A DNA stretch of 64,000 nt from Atopomonas hussainii. Lineage in GTDB: Bacteria > Pseudomonadota > Gammaproteobacteria > Pseudomonadales > Pseudomonadaceae. The stretch spans positions 1 through 64,000 of the forward strand of contig NZ_FOAS01000014.1 of NCBI RefSeq assembly GCF_900109735.1, in the 5' to 3' direction. Below, piece by piece: positions 15,719 to 23,739 of this stretch. The notes beneath the pieces are model-generated. The model did not search any database and was not told the DNA's origin. It was given only the letters and a program-made list of their open reading frames with translations. Numbering within the stretch: the stretch's first letter is position 1; the number at the start of each line of letters is the position of its first letter. Position numbers and translations under genes: made by a program.

Positions 15719-17563
15719 ATGAGCCAAGCCGACCTGATCACCCCTTCCCGTTTTATTCGCCAACTGCCCAGTCAACTGCCCCGCTTGCCCCGCCTACTGA
15801 AAGGCCTCTACTACGCGGGCATTCGCAACCGCGATAAGCCATTGTCACTGGCTTGGGCACTGCAAAAAGCCACCGAGCGCAACCCGGATGGTTTAGCCGT
15901 TTTAGATGAACAGCGCCGCCTGACTTATCGCCAGTTCAATGCGTGGGCTAATCGCCTAGCGCATGTATTTAAGGCCGATGGCGTGCAGCACGGCGATGTC
16001 GTGGCCATCATGTTGGAAAACCGCCTAGAGCTACTAGCCACGCTAGCTGCGTTAACTAAGCTCGGTGCCATTGGCGCGCTGATCAACACAACCCAGCGCG
16101 GCAAAGTGCTGATCCACAGTTTGAACTTGGTCAGCCCCAAGCGTTTTGTGGTCGGCGAAGAAATGCAAGAAGCCTTTGCCGAAGTGCATGACGAGATTGC
16201 CGGCGCCGCCGCGCAAGGCGTGCGCTATTTTGTCGCCGACGCCGATACCCTCACGAGCAATGCTCAGGCCCCGCAAGGTTGGCAAAACCTCGGCGAGCGC
16301 GCGCTGAGTGCCGCCGACAGCAATCTGCCAGAAACCGCGCAGGTGCGCTTAAAAGACGCCTGCTTCTATATCTACACCTCCGGCACCACGGGCCTTCCGA
16401 AAGCGTCGATCATGAGCCACGGCAAGTGGATCAAGTGCTACGGCGGTTTTGGCCATTCGGGCTTGGCCCTCAGCAGCGACGATGTGCTGTATGTGACGCT
16501 GCCCTGCTACCACAACAACGCCGTGACTGTGTGCTGGAGCTCGGCACTGGCCGGTGGCGCGGCCATTGCCCTGCGGCGCAAATTCTCGGCGAGCAACTTC
16601 TGGAAAGACGTGGCCTTCTACCAAGCCACCAGCTTTGGCTATATCGGCGAACTGTGCCGCTATTTGCTCAACCAGCCGGAGTGCCCGGAAGAAAAGCACA
16701 ACACCCTGCGCTCGATGATCGGCAACGGCCTGCGCCCATCAATTTGGCAGGAGTTCAAAACCCGCTTTGGCATTGAGCGCGTCACCGAGTTCTACGCCGC
16801 CAGCGAAGGCAATATTGGCTTTACCAACGTGTTCAACTTCGACAACACCGTGGGTTACTCGCCAGCCACCTTTGCCATCGTGCGTTATGACATGGACAAC
16901 AACCGCCCGGTGCGCTGCGCCAAAGGACGTCTTGAGCAAGTGGCCGACGGCGAGCCGGGTTTGTTGATCAGCGAGATCAGCAAAAAATGGCCATTCGATG
17001 GCTACACCGACCCCGCGAAAAGCGAAGCGGTGATTCTGCGCGACGTGTTTAAACAGGGCGATGCGTGGTTTAACACCGGCGACATGATGCGCGCCATTGG
17101 CTGCAAACATGCGCAGTTTGTCGACCGTTTAGGTGACACCTTCCGCTGGAAAGGCGAAAACGTCTCCACCACCGAAGTGGAAAGCGCGCTGATGGCTTTC
17201 CCCGGTGTCGAGCATGCGATTGTCTACGGCGTGGAGATTCCCAACACCAACGGTCGCTGCGGTATGGCCGCCATTGGCTTGGCAGCGGGCAGGCAGGCAG
17301 ACGCCGCCTTCTGCCAAGCCTTGCTGGCACATTTGCAAAATGAACTGCCGGTGTACGCCATTCCGCTGTTCTTGCGCATTCAAACGCAGCTGCAAACCAC
17401 CGGCACCTTCAAATATCAAAAAACCGATTTAAAGCGTGCCGGCTTTAACCCTGCCGAGTGCTCTGGCGAGCCGCTGTGGGCATGGCTACCCGGCGAGGCT
17501 GGTTATCAAGCCCTTAACGACAGCCTTTATCAGCATATTCAGCAAGCGGATTTACGCTGGTAA
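15719..17563 (+). CDS. atuH: Fatty-acyl/terpenoid-CoA ligase (very-long-chain acyl-CoA synthetase type)
   Basis: This encodes 614 residues with AAGGACAG upstream. The AMP-binding signature 'YIYTSGTTGLPKASIMSHGK' (about residues 218-237), 'FYAASEGNIGF' and the C-terminal 'DRLGDTFRWKGENVST' are those of the adenylate-forming FATP/very-long-chain acyl-CoA synthetase group. In the atu pathway it would activate citronellate (or geranylate) to the CoA thioester that AtuD oxidises; this role follows from the cluster and is not shown by the sequence alone. It is the last gene of the cluster and is followed by a structured element and a strong terminator. Confidence 0.88.
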   Translation: MSQADLITPSRFIRQLPSQLPRLPRLLKGLYYAGIRNRDKPLSLAWALQKATERNPDGLAVLDEQRRLTYRQFNAWANRLAHVFKADGVQHGDVVAIMLENRLELLATLAALTKLGAIGALINTTQRGKVLIHSLNLVSPKRFVVGEEMQEAFAEVHDEIAGAAAQGVRYFVADADTLTSNAQAPQGWQNLGERALSAADSNLPETAQVRLKDACFYIYTSGTTGLPKASIMSHGKWIKCYGGFGHSGLALSSDDVLYVTLPCYHNNAVTVCWSSALAGGAAIALRRKFSASNFWKDVAFYQATSFGYIGELCRYLLNQPECPEEKHNTLRSMIGNGLRPSIWQEFKTRFGIERVTEFYAASEGNIGFTNVFNFDNTVGYSPATFAIVRYDMDNNRPVRCAKGRLEQVADGEPGLLISEISKKWPFDGYTDPAKSEAVILRDVFKQGDAWFNTGDMMRAIGCKHAQFVDRLGDTFRWKGENVSTTEVESALMAFPGVEHAIVYGVEIPNTNGRCGMAAIGLAAGRQADAAFCQALLAHLQNELPVYAIPLFLRIQTQLQTTGTFKYQKTDLKRAGFNPAECSGEPLWAWLPGEAGYQALNDSLYQHIQQADLRW

Positions 17564-17564
17564 C

Positions 17565-17709
17565 TAGGAGGCACTGCTTTAATGGCTGCACATCACAATC
17601 ACTGCGTTGTGCGGTGCTCGCAAGCTTGCCTACCAGACGGTATGTCTCGCTTACTGCGCTCCGTACGCCTTGTGCTTGAGCCGTTCGCCGATTAAATCAG
17701 CGCCCCCAA
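17565..17709. repeat. Structured palindromic element, copy 2 (after atuH)
   Basis: This aligns gap-free with 14590-14734. Its inverted ends are even better matched: CTGCTTTAAT near the start against the complement of ATTAAATCAG at the end. The central TACCAGACGGTA is conserved. Together the copies flank atuG-atuH as direct repeats. Confidence 0.85.
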
Positions 17710-17730
17710 ATCTTTGCTATTGAGCCACTA

Positions 17731-17762
17731 GGCCGCCAGCACGCACTGGCGGCCTTTTTTTT
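17731..17762 (+). terminator. Terminator of the atu operon
   Basis: GGCCGCCAG (17731-17739) pairs with CTGGCGGCC (17746-17754) around a 6-nt loop, followed by a run of eight T. It is 168 nt after the atuH stop. Confidence 0.9.
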
Positions 17763-17771
17763 GCCCGGCGT

Positions 17772-18140
17772 TTAAGCCACTACCGGCGTTAGTTCTGGCT
17801 CAAATGGGCGCGGCAGCGGCGGCAAACCATGCGCTGCCCGTGCTTTGTCGCAATCGGGGTTATGTACGCCGTTTTCCCAGGAACTCGCGAACTCGCGGCA
17901 GGTGCTCGAGCGCTGCTCATACATAGTGCAGCGCACTTCGCTGCCAACATCGCCAAGCAGGTTGGCACAACGCGCCGGCTTGCGATCGGTGCCGATCATG
18001 GCCACCAAATGCGGTGATACGGCGATCACCTGTGAGTCCGGCACCGTACCACCGGCCGACTGACACTCCCCCCAATAAAACGACACACGAAAATACGCGC
18101 AGCAGGCGCCACACGACATACACGGACTTTGAGCCGACAT
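17772..18140 (-). CDS. YkgJ-type cysteine-cluster protein
   Basis: This encodes 122 residues, cytoplasmic. 'CMSCGACC' near the N-terminus, a further Cys at 'GECQS', 'RCANLLG', 'VRCTMYEQRSSTCREF' and 'DCDKAR' give the spaced cysteines typical of the CxxCxxCC (YkgJ/zinc or iron-chelating) family. The family probably binds metal, but no general function is established. It converges on the atu operon, with the atuH terminator 10 nt from its stop; that hairpin could serve both directions poorly because the T-run is on one side only. Confidence 0.8.
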   Translation of the reverse strand: MSAQSPCMSCGACCAYFRVSFYWGECQSAGGTVPDSQVIAVSPHLVAMIGTDRKPARCANLLGDVGSEVRCTMYEQRSSTCREFASSWENGVHNPDCDKARAAHGLPPLPRPFEPELTPVVA

Positions 18141-18357
18141 GTTAGACCACTCACCAATAACGAAATTGCCCGAGAAAAGAGGATTGCAGCGGCGCTGAAG
18201 TGGTCAAAACAACCAGCAACAAATAAATGACGCCAAAAATTCATCAAATTTTGCCAACCGCCCCGCAGATTCTAGCGATACTGCAAGCAGTGCCAAGCCC
18301 CCAACGCTAGCCTCAACACGTTCCCTGTGGAATCAGGCACTATCTGCGGAGGTCATC

Positions 18358-19134
18358 ATGTTCTCGAACCCTAAAACCATGCTCAGTTTCTTCTGCGCCG
18401 TGTTTGGCTCCCTGATGGGCAGCCTCTGCACCGCTTCACCGGTTAGCATTCCGCCGACGTCCAGTTGGCACTGGCAGCTCAGTGGCACCTTGCAGTACCC
18501 CAATCGCCACGTGTACGACATCGACTTGTACGACACCCCTGCCAGCACCATCGCCAACTTGAAAGCGCAAGGCCGCATTGTGGTGTGCTATTTCAGCGCC
18601 GGGAGCTGGGAAGACTGGCGCGACGATGCCGCGCAGTACCCGCAGAGTGCCTTGGGCAATAACTTATCGGGCTGGCCGGGCGAGCGCTGGCTAGACATCC
18701 GCAACCCGCAAGTGCGCACCTTATTGGCCAAACGCCTTGATTTGGCCGCCAGCAAAGGCTGCCACGCAGTCGAGCCGGACAACATAGACGGTTACAGCAA
18801 CGATAACGGCCTAGGCCTGAGCGAAGCGGATCAGGTTGATTTCAACCGCTGGCTGGCCGACCAAGCGCATGCCCGCCAATTAGGCATTGCACTGAAAAAC
18901 GCCGTAGAGCTGATCCCGCAGCTGGTTAACCACTTTGACTTTGCGCTAAACGAAAGCTGCTATCGCTACAACGAGTGTGGCGGCTACAGCGCCTTTACCG
19001 CACAGGGTAAAGCGGTGTTTATCGCCGAATACCGCAAATACAGCACTAAGCTGTGCAACAAAGCGGCTAGTTCGGGCTACCAACTGCAGTTCTTTAAGCG
19101 TGCGCTGACCTCGGTAGGCCAGCCCTGCCAGTAA
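18358..19134 (+). CDS. Secreted glycoside hydrolase, GH114-like (endo-alpha-1,4-polygalactosaminidase family)
   Basis: This encodes 258 residues with CGGAGGTC upstream and an N-terminal signal peptide (about residues 1-27). The GH114 fold is indicated by 'IVVCYFSAGSWEDW', 'WLDIRNPQVR', 'CHAVEPDNIDGYSN' and 'FALNESCYRYNEC', where the acidic residues in the third and fourth blocks are the presumed catalytic pair. It would cleave alpha-1,4-linked galactosamine or related exopolysaccharide in the periplasm or outside the cell. No polysaccharide synthesis genes are nearby. A long hairpin follows the stop. Confidence 0.82.
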   Translation: MFSNPKTMLSFFCAVFGSLMGSLCTASPVSIPPTSSWHWQLSGTLQYPNRHVYDIDLYDTPASTIANLKAQGRIVVCYFSAGSWEDWRDDAAQYPQSALGNNLSGWPGERWLDIRNPQVRTLLAKRLDLAASKGCHAVEPDNIDGYSNDNGLGLSEADQVDFNRWLADQAHARQLGIALKNAVELIPQLVNHFDFALNESCYRYNECGGYSAFTAQGKAVFIAEYRKYSTKLCNKAASSGYQLQFFKRALTSVGQPCQ

Positions 19135-19143
19135 GCTTGAACA

Positions 19144-19180
19144 CCCGCTGCGCCACTGTGCTCAACACAGGCGCAGCGGG
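19144..19180 (+). terminator. Long hairpin after the GH114-like gene
   Basis: CCCGCTGCGC pairs with GCGCAGCGGG, and CTGTG with CACAG inside, around loop CTCAA, with two unpaired bases on one side. There is no T-run, so it is terminator-like or an mRNA-stabilising hairpin. Confidence 0.5.
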
Positions 19181-19299
19181 GGCCGACAAGGCCACGAGCA
19201 AGCGCCAGAACGCACCCTCACCCGCCGTGTTTTTTCTTTACACGCCCTGCCACACCGTTAGAATGAGCCACCCTTAGCCAGACCCCGCCTGCTGACGCA

Positions 19300-20751
19300 A
19301 TGTCTCTGTCGACCTTACGCATTATTGGCTTCATTCTCGGTATTTTTCTGATCACCCTCGCCATTGCCATGTTGGTACCTATGGTTGGCCTGCTGGTGAT
19401 GAATCAACCGCAAGACTTGAACGCCTTTCTTTGGTCGAGCCTGATTACCGCTGTCACCGGCTGCTTCTTAGTCGGCCAAGGTCGGCCAAAAAACGCCAGT
19501 CTGCGTCCGCGCGATATGTACTTTCTCACCAGTGCCAGCTGGATTGTGGTGTGCACCTTCGGTGCGCTGCCCATGGTGCTGATTGAGCACATGAGCTACA
19601 CCGATGCCTTCTTCGAAACCATGTCGGGCATCACCACCACCGGCTCTACGGTATTAAGCGGGTTGGATAACCTCTCACCGGGTTTGTTGCTGTGGCGCTC
19701 GTTGCTGCAGTGGCTTGGCGGTATTGGCTTTATCGGCATGGCGGTAGCGATTCTGCCCTTGCTGCGCGTCGGTGGTATGAAACTGTTCCAGACCGAGTCG
19801 TCCGACTGGGGCGACAAAATCATGCCGCGCTCGCACGTGGCGGCTAAGTACATTGTGTTGGTGTATTTCACCTTCACCTTTGCCTGCATCGGCGCTTATC
19901 TGGCTTCGGGCATGGGGTGGTTCGATGCCATCAACCACGCCTTAACCACGGTTTCTACCGGCGGTTATTCCACCTCCGACAACTCGATGGGCAAGTTCAG
20001 TGATGCGGCGCACTGGGCGGCGATCCCCTTCATGTTGCTCGCCAGCTTACCCTTTACCCTGTATGTCGCGGCGTTTCGCGGCAACTTGCGCCCTCTGTGG
20101 AAAGACGAACAAGTGCGCGGCTTTTTGCTGATTCTGTGCGGCATCTGGTTTGTCTTTACCCTGTGGCAATGGCACAGCGGCGACCATGCCTTTATGGATT
20201 CGCTGCGTTTGGTGATGTTTAACTCCACCAGCATCATCACTGGCACCGGCTACGCCGTAGGCGATTACAGCCTGTGGGGCAGCTTCGCCTTTATGATCTT
20301 TTTCTACATCGCGTTTATCGGTGGCTGCTCAGGCTCGACCACCGGCGGTTTAAAGATCTTCCGCTTTCAAGTCGCCCTCACCTTACTGCGCGGCAACTTA
20401 AAGCAGATGGTGCACCCACGCGCGGTGCTGATTCAAAAGTACAACCGCCATGTGCTCGATGAAGATATCGTGCGCTCGATTTTGGCCTTCTCGTTCTTCT
20501 TCACCATCACCATTGGCTTGCTGGCCTTGGCGCTAAGCCTATTAGGGTTAGATCCGATTACCGCATTGACCGGTGCCGCCACTGCGGTGTGTAACGTCGG
20601 CCCCGGCCTTGGTGAAACCATCGGCCCGGCGGGCAACTTTGGTAGTCTGCCCGACACGGCCAAATGGCTGCTGTCGCTGGGCATGCTACTGGGCCGCTTA
20701 GAAATTGTTACCCTGCTGGTGCTGTTGACGGGCGCATTCTGGCGTCACTAA
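19300..20751 (+). CDS. trkH: Trk-type potassium uptake membrane protein TrkH (copy 1)
   Basis: This encodes 483 residues, largely hydrophobic. The four pore-loop motifs of the Trk/Ktr/HKT superfamily are visible: 'SGITTTGSTVL', 'TVSTGGYSTS', 'SIITGTGYAVG' and 'AVCNVGPGLG', with 'WLGGIGFIGMAVAILP' after the first. It conducts K+ across the inner membrane with a cytoplasmic TrkA partner, which is not in this window. A second, closely similar trkH begins 21 nt downstream, so the two are a tandem duplication and probably co-transcribed. Confidence 0.92.
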   Translation: MSLSTLRIIGFILGIFLITLAIAMLVPMVGLLVMNQPQDLNAFLWSSLITAVTGCFLVGQGRPKNASLRPRDMYFLTSASWIVVCTFGALPMVLIEHMSYTDAFFETMSGITTTGSTVLSGLDNLSPGLLLWRSLLQWLGGIGFIGMAVAILPLLRVGGMKLFQTESSDWGDKIMPRSHVAAKYIVLVYFTFTFACIGAYLASGMGWFDAINHALTTVSTGGYSTSDNSMGKFSDAAHWAAIPFMLLASLPFTLYVAAFRGNLRPLWKDEQVRGFLLILCGIWFVFTLWQWHSGDHAFMDSLRLVMFNSTSIITGTGYAVGDYSLWGSFAFMIFFYIAFIGGCSGSTTGGLKIFRFQVALTLLRGNLKQMVHPRAVLIQKYNRHVLDEDIVRSILAFSFFFTITIGLLALALSLLGLDPITALTGAATAVCNVGPGLGETIGPAGNFGSLPDTAKWLLSLGMLLGRLEIVTLLVLLTGAFWRH

Positions 20752-20772
20752 TCCCCCTTGCGGAGCACTCAC

Positions 20773-22227
20773 ATGCCTCTGGCATCGCTGCGTAGTGTCA
20801 GTTACATCCTCGGCATTTTCTTGCTCGCACTGGCTGGCAGCATGCTGGTGCCCATGCTGATCGTGATTCTCGATCACCACCCCGAGCACTTATCAGCCTT
20901 TATTCATTCTGCCGGTATCACCTTTATTGCCGGTTCTGTGTTGATCGGCATGGGCTATCGCGATCGCGGCGAACTGCGCCCGCGCGACATGTACCTGCTG
21001 ACCGGCACCAGCTGGATCGTGGTGTGTATTTTTGCCGCCCTGCCGATGGTGATCATTCAGGAAATCAGCTACACCGACGCCTTCTTCGAAACCATGTCCG
21101 GCATCACCACCACCGGCTCTACGGTATTGGTGGGGCTCGATCATGCCCCTGCCGGCCTGCTGATCTGGCGCTCGATGCTGCACTGGCTGGGCGGCATTGG
21201 CTTTATCGGCATGGCGGTAGCGATTCTGCCGTTGCTGCGCATTGGTGGCATGCGCCTGTTCCAAACCGAATCCTCCGACTGGGGCGATAAGGTGCTGCCG
21301 CGCTCGCACATGATCGCCAAATACATTCTCGGCTTGTACAGCCTGCTCACCTTGCTGGCTTTTCTCGCCTACTGGGCAGCAGGCATGCAGCCGTTCGATG
21401 CCATCAACCACGCTATGGCGACTATCTCCACCGGCGGGTTTTCTACCTCCGATAGCTCGCTGGCCAACTGGCAGCAACCTGCCGTGCATTGGGTGGCGGT
21501 GGTTTTTATGATTTTGGGCAGCCTACCCTTCACCCTGCTGGTGGCTGCTGGGCGCGGCAATTACCGCGCTCTGATTAAAGATCAACAAGTGCGCGGCTTC
21601 TGTGCCTTCTTGCTGGTCACCTGGGTTTTGCTCGCCCTGTGGCTCACCCTGCACTCCGAGCATGCTTGGTGGGATGCACTGCGCATCGTGGCGGTGAATG
21701 TCACCTCAGTCGTCACCACCACCGGTTTTGCCTTGGGCGACTACACCACCTGGGGCGGCTTTGCGATTTTGGTGTTTTTCTATCTCACCTTTGTCGGTGG
21801 CTGTTCTGGCTCCACCGCCGGCGGTTTAAAAATCTTCCGCTTTCAGGTGGCTTATGTGCTGCTTAAGGCCAACCTCACGTTAATGATCCATCCGCGTGCG
21901 GTGATTACCCAGCAGTACAATCGCCATCCGCTGGATGAGGACATCATCCGCTCGCTGATTACCTTTTCGTTCTTCTTCACCATCACCATCGGCGCCATTG
22001 CCTTGGGCCTTGGTTTATTGGGGCTAGATTGGGTGACGGCACTAACCGGCGCTGCCACGGCCGTGTGTAACGTCGGCCCGGGACTTGGCCCAGTGATTGG
22101 CCCGGCGGGTAACTTCTCCAGCCTGCCGGATGCGGCTAAGTGGCTGCTGACCTTAGGCATGCTGCTAGGCCGTTTGGAGATTCTGACCTTGCTAGTGCCG
22201 CTAACCCGCGCCTTTTGGCGTCACTGA
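20773..22227 (+). CDS. trkH: Trk-type potassium uptake membrane protein TrkH (copy 2)
   Basis: This encodes 484 residues from the ATG at 20773 (MPLASLRSVSYILGIF), with GCGGAG upstream; an in-frame start at 20758 would overlap that ribosome binding site. It shares with copy 1 the blocks 'DAFFETMSGITTTGSTVL', 'LGGIGFIGMAVAILPLLR', 'STGGFSTSDSS' and 'AVCNVGPGLGPVIGPAGNF', and much of the remainder. The third pore loop reads 'VTSVVTTTGFALG' rather than 'STSIITGTGYAVG', so conductance or selectivity may differ (inference). Its stop overlaps the stop of the convergent AraC-type gene by 7 nt. Confidence 0.92.
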   Translation: MPLASLRSVSYILGIFLLALAGSMLVPMLIVILDHHPEHLSAFIHSAGITFIAGSVLIGMGYRDRGELRPRDMYLLTGTSWIVVCIFAALPMVIIQEISYTDAFFETMSGITTTGSTVLVGLDHAPAGLLIWRSMLHWLGGIGFIGMAVAILPLLRIGGMRLFQTESSDWGDKVLPRSHMIAKYILGLYSLLTLLAFLAYWAAGMQPFDAINHAMATISTGGFSTSDSSLANWQQPAVHWVAVVFMILGSLPFTLLVAAGRGNYRALIKDQQVRGFCAFLLVTWVLLALWLTLHSEHAWWDALRIVAVNVTSVVTTTGFALGDYTTWGGFAILVFFYLTFVGGCSGSTAGGLKIFRFQVAYVLLKANLTLMIHPRAVITQQYNRHPLDEDIIRSLITFSFFFTITIGAIALGLGLLGLDWVTALTGAATAVCNVGPGLGPVIGPAGNFSSLPDAAKWLLTLGMLLGRLEILTLLVPLTRAFWRH

Positions 22228-23240
22228 TGGGTATCGCCGGCGTGCTGCTCGCGATACTCGTTGGGCGTCATGGCAAACCAGCGACGGAAGGCGCGGAAGA
22301 AGTTACTCGGGTCAGCAAAGCCGAGTAAAAACGCCACTTCTAATAACGAGATCTCGGGCTGGCGCAGGTACTGCAACGCCAAGCCTTGCCGGCACTCATC
22401 GAGCAACTGCTGAAAGCCGCTGCCTTCTTCCTGCAAGCGGCGCTGCAAGGTGCGGCTGGACATATTTAGCTGCTGCGCCACCTCATCGCGCTTCGGCTCG
22501 CCTTGCGGCAATAAACGGCACAACAGCTGGCGCACCTGATGGGTTACGCGGCTGTCGCCAAAGCGCGCCAAATACTCGCCGGCATAGTGGTCGTGCAGTT
22601 GCGCCAGACTGTCGTTGGCACTGGGTAGCGGGTACTGCAGGTCATCACGGGAAAACCGCAGTGCATAGTCGACTTGAGCAAAGCGCGGACGAATGGCAAA
22701 CACCTTCTGATAGGGGCTGATGTCGTCCGGTTCCGGCCCACATAAACGCACCTCTAAGGGCTCGATGGCGCGACCACTCAACCACCGACAAAAAGCTAGC
22801 GAAAACGCCAACGCCGCTTCGGCCGACTGCCGCGCCGGCGGCAGCTGGTCGCCATGAATGGCCAAGCACAAATCGACACTATCGGGCTGCACTTTCAGTG
22901 ATAAGTCCGAGCCCTCGGCGATGATGCGCTGATAACGCACCATGCGCTGAAAGCCCTCGAGCAGATTGCGGCTAGACATCAGCGCATAGCCCACCAAGTT
23001 AAACGCCGACGGGCGAATCACCTGCGCCATATTTAGGCCAATCGCCGGGTTGCCGCTGCGCTCTACGGCGGTTTGCCAGAGCTGGGTCATGGCGTCTTGG
23101 GCGAAGCGCGCCTCGGGGTCATCCAGCGCGGCGTAGTCCAGCGCTAGCTCGGCAAAAATCGCTCGGCAGTCCACGCCGCCAAGCTCTAGCGCAGCCACCA
23201 TGCTGCGCGCCCAATTGGAAGAAGTTGTACGTTGCGCCAT
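22221..23240 (-). CDS. AraC-family transcriptional regulator (arabinose-binding-type N-domain)
   Basis: This encodes 339 residues. The N-terminal 200 residues resemble the ligand-binding domain of OruR/ArgR-like AraC regulators ('RPSAFNLVGYALMSSRNLLEGF'). The C-terminal DNA-binding domain (about 240-330) has two helix-turn-helix units, with 'VAQQLNMSSRTLQRRLQEEG' and 'LLEVAFLLGFADPSNFFRAF'. It presumably activates a catabolic or lipid-related gene set; no target is evident, and the neighbours (trkH, Mpo1-like) are not obvious regulon members. It ends in a 7-nt tail-to-tail overlap with trkH copy 2. Confidence 0.85.
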   Translation of the reverse strand: MAQRTTSSNWARSMVAALELGGVDCRAIFAELALDYAALDDPEARFAQDAMTQLWQTAVERSGNPAIGLNMAQVIRPSAFNLVGYALMSSRNLLEGFQRMVRYQRIIAEGSDLSLKVQPDSVDLCLAIHGDQLPPARQSAEAALAFSLAFCRWLSGRAIEPLEVRLCGPEPDDISPYQKVFAIRPRFAQVDYALRFSRDDLQYPLPSANDSLAQLHDHYAGEYLARFGDSRVTHQVRQLLCRLLPQGEPKRDEVAQQLNMSSRTLQRRLQEEGSGFQQLLDECRQGLALQYLRQPEISLLEVAFLLGFADPSNFFRAFRRWFAMTPNEYREQHAGDTHQ

Positions 23241-23357
23241 CGTCTTGTGGTGTTTTTATGCGATACGCGCATCTTAATCTGGCCGCCAAAGTCAGTGCCA
23301 GCCCCAGTCGCTCGGCCTAAGGTAAGTGCATAAGAAGATGTCTACCGGAGGCGCCCC

Positions 23358-23678
23358 ATGGACAACACCGTGAAACAAAGCGAATTCCACAGCTTTGCCG
23401 AGTTCTACCCCTACTACCTGCAAGAGCACAGCAACGACGTGTGCCGTCGCCTGCACTATGTTGGCAGCTTGCTGGTGCTGAGCATTTTGGCCTACGCCGT
23501 CATCAACCAAGCGTGGTTGTGGCTGTTGGCATTACCGGTGGCCGGTTACGGCTTTGCTTGGGTTGGGCATTTCGTGTTTGAGAAGAACAAACCTGCCACT
23601 TTCAAATACCCACTGTGGAGCTTCATGGGTGACTGGGTGATGCTCAAAGATGCCTTTACCGGGCGGATTCGCTTCTAA
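23358..23678 (+). CDS. Mpo1-like (DUF962) membrane protein
   Basis: This encodes 106 residues with CCGGAGG upstream. The DUF962/YGL010w signature is complete for a short member: 'FAEFYPYYLQEHSNDVCRRLHYVG', two hydrophobic helices (about 35-70), then 'GHFVFEKNKPATFKYP' and 'GDWVMLKDAFTG'. The yeast member Mpo1 is an iron-dependent dioxygenase of 2-hydroxy fatty acid alpha-oxidation, and the conserved His residues (in 'EHSND', 'LHYVG', 'GHFVF') are retained here. The activity in bacteria is inferred. It is monocistronic with its own terminator. Confidence 0.83.
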   Translation: MDNTVKQSEFHSFAEFYPYYLQEHSNDVCRRLHYVGSLLVLSILAYAVINQAWLWLLALPVAGYGFAWVGHFVFEKNKPATFKYPLWSFMGDWVMLKDAFTGRIRF

Positions 23679-23694
23679 CCCCTACCCCATCAAC

Positions 23695-23725
23695 AAAAAG
23701 CCCGCGAAATTGTCGCGGGCTTTTT
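23695..23725. terminator. Bidirectional terminator between Mpo1-like and VWA genes
   Basis: GCCCGCGA (23700-23707) pairs with TCGCGGGC (23713-23720), with an A-run before and a T-run after. It serves the convergent genes on both sides. Confidence 0.9.
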
Positions 23726-23739
23726 GTTAACAGCAGCAC

